A stretch of 64,000 bases of DNA from UBA4877 sp002399345 (GCA_036752905.1 DAIORT010000008.1:1-64000), one strand, 5' to 3'. Shown: positions 26,493 to 35,719, counted from the stretch's first letter. The notes: generated from the sequence alone by a model not told the origin. A program made the numbers and translations.

Positions 26493-27251
26493 TTATGTCA
26501 TTGCCCTTATGGCACCGTCACGATATTCATTAGGTGTCAGCATTATGGGGATATTTCCCATATCTATTATTGATCTACCGCCGGCAAAACCACTGGGTTC
26601 ACTCGGCAGAACGATATTGTCATACATTGCGCCCTGACCGGCAATAAGCTTTACAAGCACAACCTTGCTGCGGCCCGGCCGTCTGATATTATAATATTCG
26701 TGTCTCTCATCGGCTGCCGCGGCATCCAAATTCTTAAGTACATGCCTTAATTCATCAACAAATTCGTCCGCCGTATGATGAGCGGCTAATGTGAGATCCC
26801 TCCCAAATGGGAGCCCTCCCTGCACGGTCACATTTATACGCACTATGAAATCATTCGGTGCAGGAGTTCCAGGGCGGCCAAGCATCAGATGGTCCTTAAG
26901 CAGACCATCCGATGAGCCGCAGTCATTAAACTGCCTGCCCTCTTCAGTAATACCGGTGAGCATAACGTATACGCCGGTCAGCGTATGCGTTATGCCCTCA
27001 CCTATTTTACCCAAAGCCTTTGTGGAGATCGGTATTATATCCATTATGCTGTTCACATATATGTCGTGTCTGTGGGGATATATAATATCAATATCAACCT
27101 TTTTTACAAGCACTTCATCTTTACCTATTTTGTTCGAAATTTCCTTGTCAATAGTCAGCCTGTGATCAGATATACTATTTTTCTCACCGAATACCACGTC
27201 TTGGATATCAAAGCTCTTAATTACAAGCCTTTCGTTATAAATATCTTCCAT
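26493..27251 (-). CDS. prdD: Proline reductase cluster protein PrdD
   Basis: A 252-residue protein homologous to the N-terminal (beta) part of PrdA: shared segments include GEGITHTLTGVYVMLTGITE, GAMYDNIVLPSEPSGFAGG and the final DGAIRAMT, which lines up with DGCIHALT of PrdA. The protein stops at the residue equivalent to the Thr just before PrdA's cleaved cysteine. It lacks the acidic N-terminal extension of PrdA. Function is not established; it is conserved in proline-reducing clostridia. Confidence 0.92.
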   Translation of the reverse strand: MEDIYNERLVIKSFDIQDVVFGEKNSISDHRLTIDKEISNKIGKDEVLVKKVDIDIIYPHRHDIYVNSIMDIIPISTKALGKIGEGITHTLTGVYVMLTGITEEGRQFNDCGSSDGLLKDHLMLGRPGTPAPNDFIVRINVTVQGGLPFGRDLTLAAHHTADEFVDELRHVLKNLDAAAADERHEYYNIRRPGRSKVVLVKLIAGQGAMYDNIVLPSEPSGFAGGRSIIDMGNIPIMLTPNEYRDGAIRAMT

Positions 27252-27282
27252 TTGTCCCAGCCTTCCGCATTAACTAAGGTCG

Positions 27283-28029
27283 TTAGATCTTAGCAACATA
27301 CTCATAAGGCAGTGAAGCTATGGTACCCGGCGTCTGTATATCTACCAAACTCTTTAATGTAGCTCTTACTATGTCCGTCTGCATTTCTTTATTGTTCGGC
27401 TCACCGGCATTAGCACCCATAGGAACCTTAGGTGCTGCAACTCTCGGTGACCCGTTTTGCCGTGCTACCGGCGGCAGCGCTGCAATGAGTATTGTAGGTA
27501 TTCCTGCACTTTCAATCGTTCTCTGCACAATCACGGCAGAGCGGTGGCAGGTGCCTCAGCCGGCTGTGAGGATAACCGCATCAACACCGGCATCCTTTAT
27601 TTTTTTTGCTATTTCCGGCCCGGTGGTGTTTGTAAAAGCATTAACATCGCCGCCGCCTCCCATAAACCCAATATTTATCGGCGATATAGACTTTATAAAG
27701 CCCTCGTCTGCCAGCTCTCTTAACCTGTCTATGGGGAACATGCAGTTAATATCTTTATTTACATCACTGTTATCATATCCGCCGTGAGACACCATCAGGT
27801 CTTCGGTTTTTGTATCACCGGGAATAATCCTGTAAGTGGAATCTCCCGCCAGATTAAATCTCTTATCGGACTTCAAGTGGACACCCGCTCCTGTGACCAA
27901 GGCAACCACCATTTCATTCAACGGTTTGGTTACCGGCGCCCACACGGGCTGCGGGGTAATGGGAACATATACCTCGGACTGAAGTCCCTTAACCACAGTC
28001 ATACTCATGTCTTTGCCTCCCCTATTCAT
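27283..28029 (-). CDS. prdB: D-proline reductase selenoprotein subunit PrdB (UGA = Sec)
   Basis: Catalytic 26-kDa selenoprotein of D-proline reductase, about 248 residues when the in-frame UGA at 27556-27558 is read as selenocysteine. The context is TAG-U-GTCHRSAV, the signature of PrdB, with Sec near residue 158 and a nearby Cys. Reading UGA as stop would leave a 157-residue fragment and an orphan 83-residue frame (27283-27534). A hairpin beginning 14 nt after the UGA is a candidate SECIS. The start overlaps the small upstream gene by 8 nt. The enzyme reduces D-proline to 5-aminovalerate. Confidence 0.96.
27521..27541 (-). promoter_or_regulatory. Candidate SECIS hairpin in prdB
   Basis: In the mRNA CUCUGC, 9-nt loop CGUGAUUGU, GCAGAG. 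The perfect 6-bp stem starts 14 nt after the UGA codon, at the position bacterial SelB-binding hairpins occupy, and the loop contains GU. Confidence 0.65.
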
Positions 28030-28228
28030 TATTTAAAACCTCCGGATAGCTGAGCATAAAACCAACCTTGTCACCAATCTTCGGCTGATTTTCTGTTATT
28101 ACCATCCTCCTTGCCAGCGCAAGGCGGCCCAGCCTACCATCCATTTCAATAGTTATTGCCATATCCGTAATGTCAGTAATTACTCCTTCATAATACTGCT
28201 CATTTGGAGCATAAACTATTTTTTTCAT
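28022..28228 (-). CDS. Small prd-operon protein (CBO2463/CBO2479-like)
   Basis: A 68-residue beta-rich protein lying between prdA (5-nt gap) and prdB (8-nt overlap). Similar short proteins occupy this position in other clostridial proline reductase operons and are described as a CBO2463/CBO2479 domain family of unknown function. Composition suggests a small OB- or SH3-like barrel (alternating YEGVITDITDMAITIEMDG pattern), but no motif reveals a role. Conserved position points to assembly or regulation of the reductase (inference). Confidence 0.85.
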   Translation of the reverse strand: MKKIVYAPNEQYYEGVITDITDMAITIEMDGRLGRLALARRMVITENQPKIGDKVGFMLSYPEVLNNE

Positions 28229-28233
28229 ATAGG

Positions 28234-30129
28234 TTATGCATCCTTCTCGTAAATTTCTTTTCTCTTTTTACTCATTTTAAGTGTGGTTTCATTTGGTGAT
28301 ATATCTATTTTTCTGTCTGTCGCCTTTTCGATTAACTCTATATTGTTTGTTTTTACATTGGCGTTATACTTTCTTTCGGCCTTCTTTATCTGTGCTCCGG
28401 ACATCTTGGCCTTAAGCATATACATGGCGCGTATGGCATCCTCTTTTGTGATACAGTTATTCTGAAGTATCTCGTTTTCTATACCTTGACGTGATTTATT
28501 TAAGTCTATCATTGCATCCATGTATTTATTGCCTACAACAAGCTGTCCCTGTACACCAGCAAAGGTCATACCCACAACGGGGACGCCTCTCTTGCCTATC
28601 TGCTCTATATGGCTGGCAAAGTCTATGTGGTTATTGCCGAAGCCTTCCGTCGTAACTATGGCACCATCTACATCCATGGCCTCCACCGTCATACCCAGCA
28701 TTTTTGACACATAGAATTTTTCACTGTTTATCTGAGGAGATCCGACAAGCACCACAGCTGCAAGATCAATTTCCTCATCGTTCATTGCTTCAAGCACAAG
28801 CGGTTCTCTCCAATAATGCCGAGATGTTTCCTTGGATGCCGGTCCTATGCATGTCAGTGCATGTATGCAACCGTCTAATATCTGCAGAGGAGAGACCACA
28901 ATCGGTACGTTGCCTAGGTCCACATTGGCTTTGGCACCAAGTACTCCCACAGGCTCGTCCGGCATGATAAAGTTATCATGCATTGCGCCCTGTCCCATGA
29001 TCTCTTTTACAATGACGACCTTCTTCTTGCCCGTATGGCGGGTCTGCTTGAATTCTTCCGTATCCGACACCTGATCGTCGGGAACCTCTTTTAAAGCCTC
29101 CCTAATCTCTTGTGTTATCACATCGGTTGCCCGGTGAGCTGCCATTGGGCCTGGCCTCTCCATGTTTGTCTTTGCCTTAAGCGTAATCCTGGTCATTATG
29201 AGTATGTCGCCATAATCAGGTGAACCTGGACGGTTAAACATGACATTTCTGTCCATCTCGCCCTCCGAGGAACCAAACTCAGATACCTGGAAGCCTCTCT
29301 CATCAACACCGGTAACCACCATGACAGCACCATCTATAACCCTTGTGATGCCCTCGCCGATCTCTCCTTCTTCCTTGACTGCGATTGGCTGCACATCCAT
29401 AAAGGTATCGCTGTAATCATCATAGTGCTCCGGGGTTATGATTTTAAGATCCATATCTATTACCAGATCCTGGCTTTGAGCGGCTTCTTCCACAATGTCT
29501 TTCCTTATATAGAGTGTACTGCCCTCTATCTTTGTCTCATCACCCAGCTTGACCTCATCTATTTTAAAATGCTTGCGTGTGAGCTTCCTTATTACCTTAT
29601 CCTGTCCAGCCTTGTCCTGCCCCGCTGCTTCTTCATTACTTTTTTTTTGTAAATCCGCCTTAGGCTGAGTGCCTTGAACTACCGCACCGGGCACCCCATT
29701 AGAAAACATTGGAAACGTAAGCTCTATGTTCTTGCCCTCGCCGATTTTTATCTTTATATTAGATCCGGCAGCAGCCGACGATGTAACAGAGACCTGCTCG
29801 TCCTCGGTATTTTCCTCCTGAGGCTTGTCCTCTTCAACAGCTTCGGTCTCATCCTCCGGCTTCTCATCCGGCAGAGTCTTTGCATTCTCCACATACTCGG
29901 ATGTGAGCGGTGTAAGTGCATCCACCGTCTTTATTAGCTTGGCTCCAAGAACCTCGCCTATCTTTAAACAATTATCCGGGATATCCAAAAGACCTGAATC
30001 AGCCAGATCAGGCAATATCTCCGGATCCTCTAACATAGAAGGAGCAATATCTCCCCCGCCTTCAAACCTGCAGCATGTAACAGCATAATCATTTTGATGC
30101 GCTTTCGCTGTTTCCATATCAATCGACAT
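28234..30129 (-). CDS. prdA: D-proline reductase proprotein PrdA
   Basis: Precursor, 631 residues, of the two pyruvoyl-containing subunits of D-proline reductase. Cleavage before a cysteine creates the pyruvoyl group; the expected site is Thr426-Cys427 in HALTCIGPASKETS. That gives a large N-terminal beta piece and an alpha piece of about 200 residues. Between residues about 85 and 185 lies an acidic, Glu/Asp/Gln-rich low-complexity linker. The N-terminus contains a CC pair (YAVTCCRFEGGGDIAPS). The ribosome site GGAGGTGG lies 15 nt behind the real prdC stop codon. Confidence 0.95.
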   Translation of the reverse strand: MSIDMETAKAHQNDYAVTCCRFEGGGDIAPSMLEDPEILPDLADSGLLDIPDNCLKIGEVLGAKLIKTVDALTPLTSEYVENAKTLPDEKPEDETEAVEEDKPQEENTEDEQVSVTSSAAAGSNIKIKIGEGKNIELTFPMFSNGVPGAVVQGTQPKADLQKKSNEEAAGQDKAGQDKVIRKLTRKHFKIDEVKLGDETKIEGSTLYIRKDIVEEAAQSQDLVIDMDLKIITPEHYDDYSDTFMDVQPIAVKEEGEIGEGITRVIDGAVMVVTGVDERGFQVSEFGSSEGEMDRNVMFNRPGSPDYGDILIMTRITLKAKTNMERPGPMAAHRATDVITQEIREALKEVPDDQVSDTEEFKQTRHTGKKKVVIVKEIMGQGAMHDNFIMPDEPVGVLGAKANVDLGNVPIVVSPLQILDGCIHALTCIGPASKETSRHYWREPLVLEAMNDEEIDLAAVVLVGSPQINSEKFYVSKMLGMTVEAMDVDGAIVTTEGFGNNHIDFASHIEQIGKRGVPVVGMTFAGVQGQLVVGNKYMDAMIDLNKSRQGIENEILQNNCITKEDAIRAMYMLKAKMSGAQIKKAERKYNANVKTNNIELIEKATDRKIDISPNETTLKMSKKRKEIYEKDA

Positions 30130-30144
30130 GTTATACCACCTCCA

Positions 30145-31434
30145 TTAAGGTTTAATTTTACGATACAGCTTATGACCATAAGCTCTTAAAAGATGATCCG
30201 TACTGTGATAAACTGGAACTCCCAACCTGGGAGCTACATCCATTATGGTGTTTGTTCAGTGCTGGCAGCTGCCGACAAGCAGCACCTGCGCTCCCATCTT
30301 TTTAAGCTGAAGTACGGATTCGGCCTGGCCGGGACACACACCCGGTTTATTACACCTAAGCCTTCCCTTACCTATGTCTTCCATTCTCTTACAGTTGACC
30401 GCCGCTACAACCTCGGCACCCATACCCTTGGCTATCTCTTTCAGCCTGGGCTGCTGTGCGCCGCACTCGCATCCCAATATGCCAACCTTTCTCTTTTCAT
30501 TGGGGAACGGCATGGCAACTCCTACTCCGCCTAAAGTCTTTGTTATAGGCATATCCTCGCTGCCATGTTTTCCGGTAAATGCACCGCCTGCAATAATCTC
30601 TCCATGCGGCTCGACATAACCTCCGCATTTATCGATAAGCACCTTCGCAGGAATGCCTATCGGCACATCCAGAAATACCTTACCGGTTTTAGCATCTTTC
30701 AGTCTGCCACCCGCCGTCACATCCTTAGTAATGACCGGCCGCCTCTCTTCAACGGCACGGGCAATATTTTTCAATGTCTCTACATTGCATATTACCGCGC
30801 CCGCCTTTAAAGGAAGCTCACCCGGTGTAAGATCTATGCCAAGTATTTCACGTACTATTACCCTTTCATCTCCTGCAGGGTACAAGTCCGGTAAAAACTT
30901 TATCTCGATATTTTTTTCGTCTTTGACGGCGGCCTCTAATGCTCGGACAGCCTGCGCATGCCTGGGCTTTATAGCCACAATTCCCTTCTTGGATCCGGTA
31001 ACCTCCATTGCATACTTAAGTCCCCTTATAACCGTATTGGGGTCTTTTTCCACAAAAGTGATATTATGATGTAATGTAGGCTCGCACTCTGCGGAATTGG
31101 CAATCACGACCCCATCTTTTAAGTCTGCCTTAAGCTTAACATGGGTTGGGAAACCAGCCCCGCCGGCTCCGATAACTCCGGCCTCTTTGATGGCCTCGAG
31201 AATATCGTCCGTCGGCTTAATTTTCACATATTCATCAGGCTGCTCACTGGCTGCGTCTATAGTTATCGCATCGCCTGTAACCTCGCTTACCGTACCGTAC
31301 ACACTGGAGTGTATATTAGCACCTAAGCCGGCCGGCTCTGCGATCAGCTGGCCTTTTTTAACCTCATCACCTTTTTTAACAATCGGTGTATCCGGGGCAC
31401 CTATATGCTGCTTAAGCATTATTTTTACAACCAT
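30145..31434 (-). CDS. prdC: PrdC electron-transfer protein, selenoprotein (UGA = Sec)
   Basis: RnfC-like protein thought to carry electrons to proline reductase, 429 residues when UGA at 30256-30258 is read as selenocysteine. The residues around it are VGSCQH-U-TNTIMDVAPRLG, forming a Cys-x-x-Sec redox motif. The frame then continues for 36 codons to TAA at 30145. A conventional call would stop at residue 392. N-terminal HIGAPDTPIVKKGDEVKKGQ is an RnfC biotinyl-like segment; a CNKPGVC pair lies near residue 365. A candidate SECIS lies 20 nt downstream of UGA. First gene behind the sigma-54 promoter. Confidence 0.92.
30217..30235 (-). promoter_or_regulatory. Candidate SECIS hairpin in prdC
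   Basis: mRNA stem AGCUCCCA / UGGGAGUU (one G-U pair) with loop GGU, starting 20 nt after the UGA codon. Small GU-containing loops at this distance are typical of bacterial SECIS elements. Confidence 0.65.
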
Positions 31435-31496
31435 TTAATCACCTCTTTCCATTTAAAGCTGTTAATTTAATCACATGCCCTTACGGCGAGATCATG

Positions 31497-31513
31497 AGCA
31501 AATATCGTGCCAA
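31497..31513 (-). promoter_or_regulatory. Sigma-54 promoter of the prd operon
   Basis: Minus-strand TTGGCACG-atat-TTGCT: an essentially perfect -24/-12 element (GG at 31510-31511, GC at 31498-31499) about 60-75 bp upstream of the prdC start. It fits the adjacent sigma-54 activator gene prdR, as in other proline-reducing clostridia. Confidence 0.93.
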
Positions 31514-31543
31514 GCCTTTAAAAAAGCAGGAAAACCGTACAAT

Positions 31544-31578
31544 AAAAAAGACAGCAGGCTTAAAATATACCCCCTGTC
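31544..31578 (-). terminator. Intrinsic terminator after prdR
   Basis: Minus-strand GACAG...CTGTC stem with additional G-C pairs followed by six T residues, lying between the prdR stop and the sigma-54 promoter. prdR is therefore a separate transcription unit from prdC onward. Confidence 0.8.
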
Positions 31579-31610
31579 TACTAATATTCGCCGATAAATT
31601 GACATTATCG

Positions 31611-33377
31611 TCAGCTTTTCGTCACATCTATATCATAATTTCCCATTTTGTAATATAGTGTGGAGCGCGGCAAACCTAATTTCTCAGCTGCTTTGGAAAT
31701 ATTACCGCCGGTATTCCGTAATGTTTTCATGATTAAACTTTTTTCATACCTATTTATAGCCTCTCTCAAGGTGGTATCTTCTTCAGGTTGCGCAGCCCGA
31801 CCCGTTGATACGCAGCCCATTATTTGCTCCGGTATATCCTCGGTCGTTATCGTGCTTTTTTGGCATAATATAGCCATGCTCTCAGCTACATTTTTAAGTT
31901 CCCTTACATTTCCCTTCCAAGGGTATTCCGTCAGGATCCTGACAGTCTTCCTATCGATGCCGATATTTTCCCGGCCTTCCTTCTTACAAATTTCATTCAA
32001 AAACAATCTGAGAAAGGAGTATATGTCTTCTTTTCTCTCCCTAAGCGGCGGAATTACTATTTTTATTACGTTGAGCCTGTAATAGAGGTCCTCCCGGAAT
32101 GTGCCTTTTTTAACACACTCCTCCAGGTTTTTGTTTGTTGCAGATATAATCCTGACATCCACATCTACATACCTCTCACCGCCCACTCTTTTAATCTTCA
32201 TTTCCTCTACCGCTCTTAAGAGTTTGGACTGCATAGACAACGGAAGATCCCCTATCTCATCTAAAAAAAGAGTTCCTTTATCAGCCATCTCAAAAAAGCC
32301 GGCTTTGCCCTGCCTGCTTGCACCGGTGAATGCACCGGACTCGTACCCGAAAAATTCACTCTCAAATAATTCGGCGGGTATGGCACTACAATTCACGGGA
32401 ACAAAAGAACCCTTCATACCGCTTTGAGAATGTATCGTTCGCGCAAATACTTCTTTACCCGTACCACTTTCACCGGATATCATTATAGAGGCCTTACTGG
32501 GGGCCGCTCTTTTGGCAACCTCCATCATATCCTGCATTTTTTTGTTTTTACTGTAGATATTCCCCCATTTTCCTGTTAAACGATTTATCTCATTCTCCAG
32601 GAAATCTGCTCTTTCCCTTGCCTTTTCTAATTCACCGTTTATCCGTTTAATCTCGCTTATATCCTTATCTGTACTGATTACGCCTGCACATTCGCCGTCA
32701 ATCATTATAGGGGAGGCACTTATAATTATATTAGTGCCTTCTCTAGGAGAATGGACAACATCTTTTACTATTTTTTTTGATTTCAATACCTTTAAATTGA
32801 TGGCGTTTGGGAAATAATCCCCAAGGTTGTTCCCTAATATTATATCCTGAGGAAGATCGTAAAGCCGTTCAGAACTATTGTTCCAGAAAATAACCCTTCC
32901 ACTTTTGTCTATTATGCACACGGCCTCCTGAATATCGTTTAAAACCTTGTCAAACACTTTGCTTTCATTACGGTATTGCTCTAAAAGATATCTTAAAATA
33001 TCTAAATACCAAACTACACCTTTTATTATGCCGTCTTTTACTATTGGTATACTTTTTAATAAGGATTGCTTCATAATCTTTATACAGTCATTTATATCCG
33101 TATTTTGGCCGATATACTTGAAGTGCGTATCCATAATATCCACAGCGATGATATTATATCCCGATACATCCAGGCCTAATTTCTTTATCTGCTTAAATAC
33201 CTTGTCCCTGTGGATCACTCCCACAAGCTTTTTATCTTTATTGTTTAATACATAAAGGTCTTCTATGTCGTTTTTTATAAAGCATTTAATCACAAGGCTG
33301 ATGTCGGCATCCAGCGGCAGCACCGAATACTCCTGCGTCATTACTTTTTCGACACTCATATCGTCTATATAAAACAT
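31611..33377 (-). CDS. prdR: PrdR, sigma-54-dependent activator of proline reductase genes
   Basis: Enhancer-binding regulator, about 588 residues from the ATG that follows AAAGGTG. Domain order: two CBS repeats (about 1-120), PAS domain (about 140-250), short coiled segment, AAA+ domain with Walker A GESGTGKE, the sigma-54-contact motif GAFTGA and Walker B GTLFLDEIGDLP, then a C-terminal Fis-type helix-turn-helix (ISKAAEKLGLPRSTLYYKMG). The CBS pair is typical of PrdR and may sense proline or a nucleotide (inference). It is encoded directly upstream of the sigma-54 promoter it should activate. Confidence 0.93.
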   Translation of the reverse strand: MFYIDDMSVEKVMTQEYSVLPLDADISLVIKCFIKNDIEDLYVLNNKDKKLVGVIHRDKVFKQIKKLGLDVSGYNIIAVDIMDTHFKYIGQNTDINDCIKIMKQSLLKSIPIVKDGIIKGVVWYLDILRYLLEQYRNESKVFDKVLNDIQEAVCIIDKSGRVIFWNNSSERLYDLPQDIILGNNLGDYFPNAINLKVLKSKKIVKDVVHSPREGTNIIISASPIMIDGECAGVISTDKDISEIKRINGELEKARERADFLENEINRLTGKWGNIYSKNKKMQDMMEVAKRAAPSKASIMISGESGTGKEVFARTIHSQSGMKGSFVPVNCSAIPAELFESEFFGYESGAFTGASRQGKAGFFEMADKGTLFLDEIGDLPLSMQSKLLRAVEEMKIKRVGGERYVDVDVRIISATNKNLEECVKKGTFREDLYYRLNVIKIVIPPLRERKEDIYSFLRLFLNEICKKEGRENIGIDRKTVRILTEYPWKGNVRELKNVAESMAILCQKSTITTEDIPEQIMGCVSTGRAAQPEEDTTLREAINRYEKSLIMKTLRNTGGNISKAAEKLGLPRSTLYYKMGNYDIDVTKS

Positions 33378-33500
33378 TATTAACAACACCTTTAAAATTA
33401 AGCTTTATATATTATACATTTATTTATCAAATGCTTCAAAACAGTTAATTTAAATTAACACCGGTAGATGATAATCATCAGTATATCTCCGGGTTATTAG

Positions 33501-34391
33501 CTAAATGCGGAAAAAAAACATTTTACCATCCTGTACGTTGTTTGATATCTCACCTTCATCCAAAAGAAATGAGACGAAAGCTTTTATACCGGCCATACAT
33601 GTATAGTAACGCTTAACGTCAATTTCTATATCCTTAAGGATGAATACCTCAGAGGCCAGGCCTTCCATGGTCTTGGGCTGCTCTAAAAGCTCCAGTATTA
33701 TCCCGATATATTCATCCAGGTTGTCTTTGTTTCGCTTTACAAGCGGCCGTATGTCCTCGTATACCTCGTCCGCATGTCCCAAAACAAAGTAATCCGCCTC
33801 CGTCTTTTCCAGCGTGCCCAGGGTTTCATACTCCGACTTTATATCATAGAGAAAGGGGACATACCTGGAAAGTCTCTTATCATCAAAGATAGAATCCCCG
33901 ATATATGCAACACCGTCATCCGTTATTATGCCGATCTGTCCCATGGTATGTCCGCGCAAAGGGATCACCTGAAACTTCCTGTCGCCAAACTCGGCCGTAC
34001 CCGGCAAAAGAGTGCCGTCTATATGAAACTCCTTTGTGAAAAACATTTCATCCCGTATGCCTTTATACGGCCTGGCCCCGTAAAGCGAATAACTTTCCAA
34101 CTCGTTTATCTTCATAAACGCCGCCTCTATAGGAGAGGTATAAAAAGAAAGACCGGGGTATAATTCCGCCAGTACCCTATTGCCGCCGTAGTGGTCGGTA
34201 TGCGAATGGGTATTTATAAGATACCTGGGCTTTAATCCGGCACCGGCCAGGCCATCCGATATCTTTCTGCCCGTGGTATTGTTTATTCCCGAATCCACCA
34301 GCAGGCAGTAACCATCCTTGTATGAATACACCCCTACATTCGTATTGCCAGGTATATAGCCGCTGTGTCCGTTAATCTTTATAATATCCAA
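33501..34391 (-). CDS. MBL-fold metallo-hydrolase
   Basis: Metallo-beta-lactamase-fold hydrolase, 296 residues. The first metal motif NTHSHTDHYGG (near 60), a later His in LRGHTMGQ (near 147), Asp in AYIGDSIFDD (near 167) and His in FVLGHADE complete the usual dinuclear site. The last 70 residues form a helical, winged-helix-like extension seen in several thioesterase/lactonase relatives. It is monocistronic between prdR and the SLH-like gene. Substrate unknown. Confidence 0.9.
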   Translation of the reverse strand: MDIIKINGHSGYIPGNTNVGVYSYKDGYCLLVDSGINNTTGRKISDGLAGAGLKPRYLINTHSHTDHYGGNRVLAELYPGLSFYTSPIEAAFMKINELESYSLYGARPYKGIRDEMFFTKEFHIDGTLLPGTAEFGDRKFQVIPLRGHTMGQIGIITDDGVAYIGDSIFDDKRLSRYVPFLYDIKSEYETLGTLEKTEADYFVLGHADEVYEDIRPLVKRNKDNLDEYIGIILELLEQPKTMEGLASEVFILKDIEIDVKRYYTCMAGIKAFVSFLLDEGEISNNVQDGKMFFFRI

Positions 34392-34451
34392 CCGATAGCA
34401 CCTTCCTTTAATCGTCTTAAAAGATTATAACACAGCTAAAACATCTATAAC

Positions 34452-34484
34452 AAAAAAGCAGGGCCTTATGGGCCCTGCTTTTAT
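34452..34484. terminator. Bidirectional-type intrinsic terminator
   Basis: Stem AGCAGGGCC / GGCCCTGCT with a 5-nt loop and flanking A- and T-runs, immediately past the stop codon of the SLH-like gene (minus strand). Confidence 0.93.
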
Positions 34485-35675
34485 TTATTTCTGTTCCTCC
34501 ATTATATCTATTACCTCGGCATTGTTTGCCTCTTCCGGAAGCTCAATTACTATGTCCGGGTTACCATAGTCATAATACCTTACCGTATCGCTCATCACCA
34601 TTGAGGACATAGGAAGCGGCTGGCCGGAAATCTCAAACTCCTGATTTAAATCCATTCTGACATACATCTTTGCACTCTGGATAAGATTGGTCTCCGGATC
34701 TATATAGTAGGTCATCCTACCGTGCATACCTTTAAACATATCTCCTATATTTTGTCCCTCTGTGATCTCCTCACCGGACTGTGCCATCATCATAGAATTC
34801 AATACATCGTTAATAAAACTCATATCATTCAGGTTTATAAATGTATCTATCCGCCTTACCTTTTTCCCATCTATGGTTGTCTCACCCATATCCTTGTATA
34901 CCGTACTCTTATCTACATATTCCGTCTGATCGGGTGATATCTGTGGAATTTTATTTAAATCAGGCATGGCCTGGCCCTTTATGACCGTCCACCTCTCTTT
35001 TCCATTTTCATCCTTGGCTTTTTGATATGTACCATCCTTAAGTATATACTGTTCTATGCTTTGGTCGGGCTCACCTTCTATAACCTGGTGGATTCCCGTT
35101 GCCATATCGAACTCCGTCTTAGTAGATAACTTCATAGTGATATCCTCCGGAATGTCCTTACCATTACCAAAAATTCTCACCACTGCATCATTGTCAAACC
35201 GAAATGTATCAGTATTCTGATTATTTACTCCCTCAACATACTTTTTTGCGGCATCCGAGTTTGTAAAAAGATCGTCTATTATTCTTTCCGCTGCCTCCGG
35301 TGTAACCTTTGAATTACTATCTGATACATCTGCGCCTAGCAGCCCATATTCTGCAGCATGCGCATATTCTTTTGCCGGGTCATCCTGCTTGTCATCCAAT
35401 GATGAAAGGCCCAGAAAACGCGACAGGATTATTCCCGCAGTCTTGTATGTAAGCGGGTCCTCCAGCCCCAAGTTGTCTTTTGTATTGCCCTTCAAAATCC
35501 CGTTTTCCCGTGCATAGTCCACGTATGTTTTGCCGCCCAGATCAGTATCCGCCTTGTTTAAGAGCAGCTCCAGATAAGCGCCCTTGGTGACAGCCGCTGG
35601 CTGCTGTGCCATGGCTGCTACAGGAAGCGACAGTACCATAAGCAAAACCAATGTCGTTGATAAAACCTTCTTCAT
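34485..35675 (-). CDS. Secreted SLH-like protein
   Basis: A 396-residue exported protein with a clear signal peptide (residues 1-23, cleavage after AMA). Residues 30-140 resemble two surface-layer-homology repeats (YVDYARENGILKGNTKDNLG, then a second YAEYGLLG-type unit), which bind cell-wall polymer. The remainder is a beta-rich region similar to DUF6612-type secreted proteins that are structurally LolA-like, ending in an acidic tail. Probably cell-surface attached; function unknown. It has its own terminator. Confidence 0.75.
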   Translation of the reverse strand: MKKVLSTTLVLLMVLSLPVAAMAQQPAAVTKGAYLELLLNKADTDLGGKTYVDYARENGILKGNTKDNLGLEDPLTYKTAGIILSRFLGLSSLDDKQDDPAKEYAHAAEYGLLGADVSDSNSKVTPEAAERIIDDLFTNSDAAKKYVEGVNNQNTDTFRFDNDAVVRIFGNGKDIPEDITMKLSTKTEFDMATGIHQVIEGEPDQSIEQYILKDGTYQKAKDENGKERWTVIKGQAMPDLNKIPQISPDQTEYVDKSTVYKDMGETTIDGKKVRRIDTFINLNDMSFINDVLNSMMMAQSGEEITEGQNIGDMFKGMHGRMTYYIDPETNLIQSAKMYVRMDLNQEFEISGQPLPMSSMVMSDTVRYYDYGNPDIVIELPEEANNAEVIDIMEEQK

Positions 35676-35719
35676 TACAAACCTCCCCTTTCAAATCAAT
35701 GTAATTTAATTATATCATA

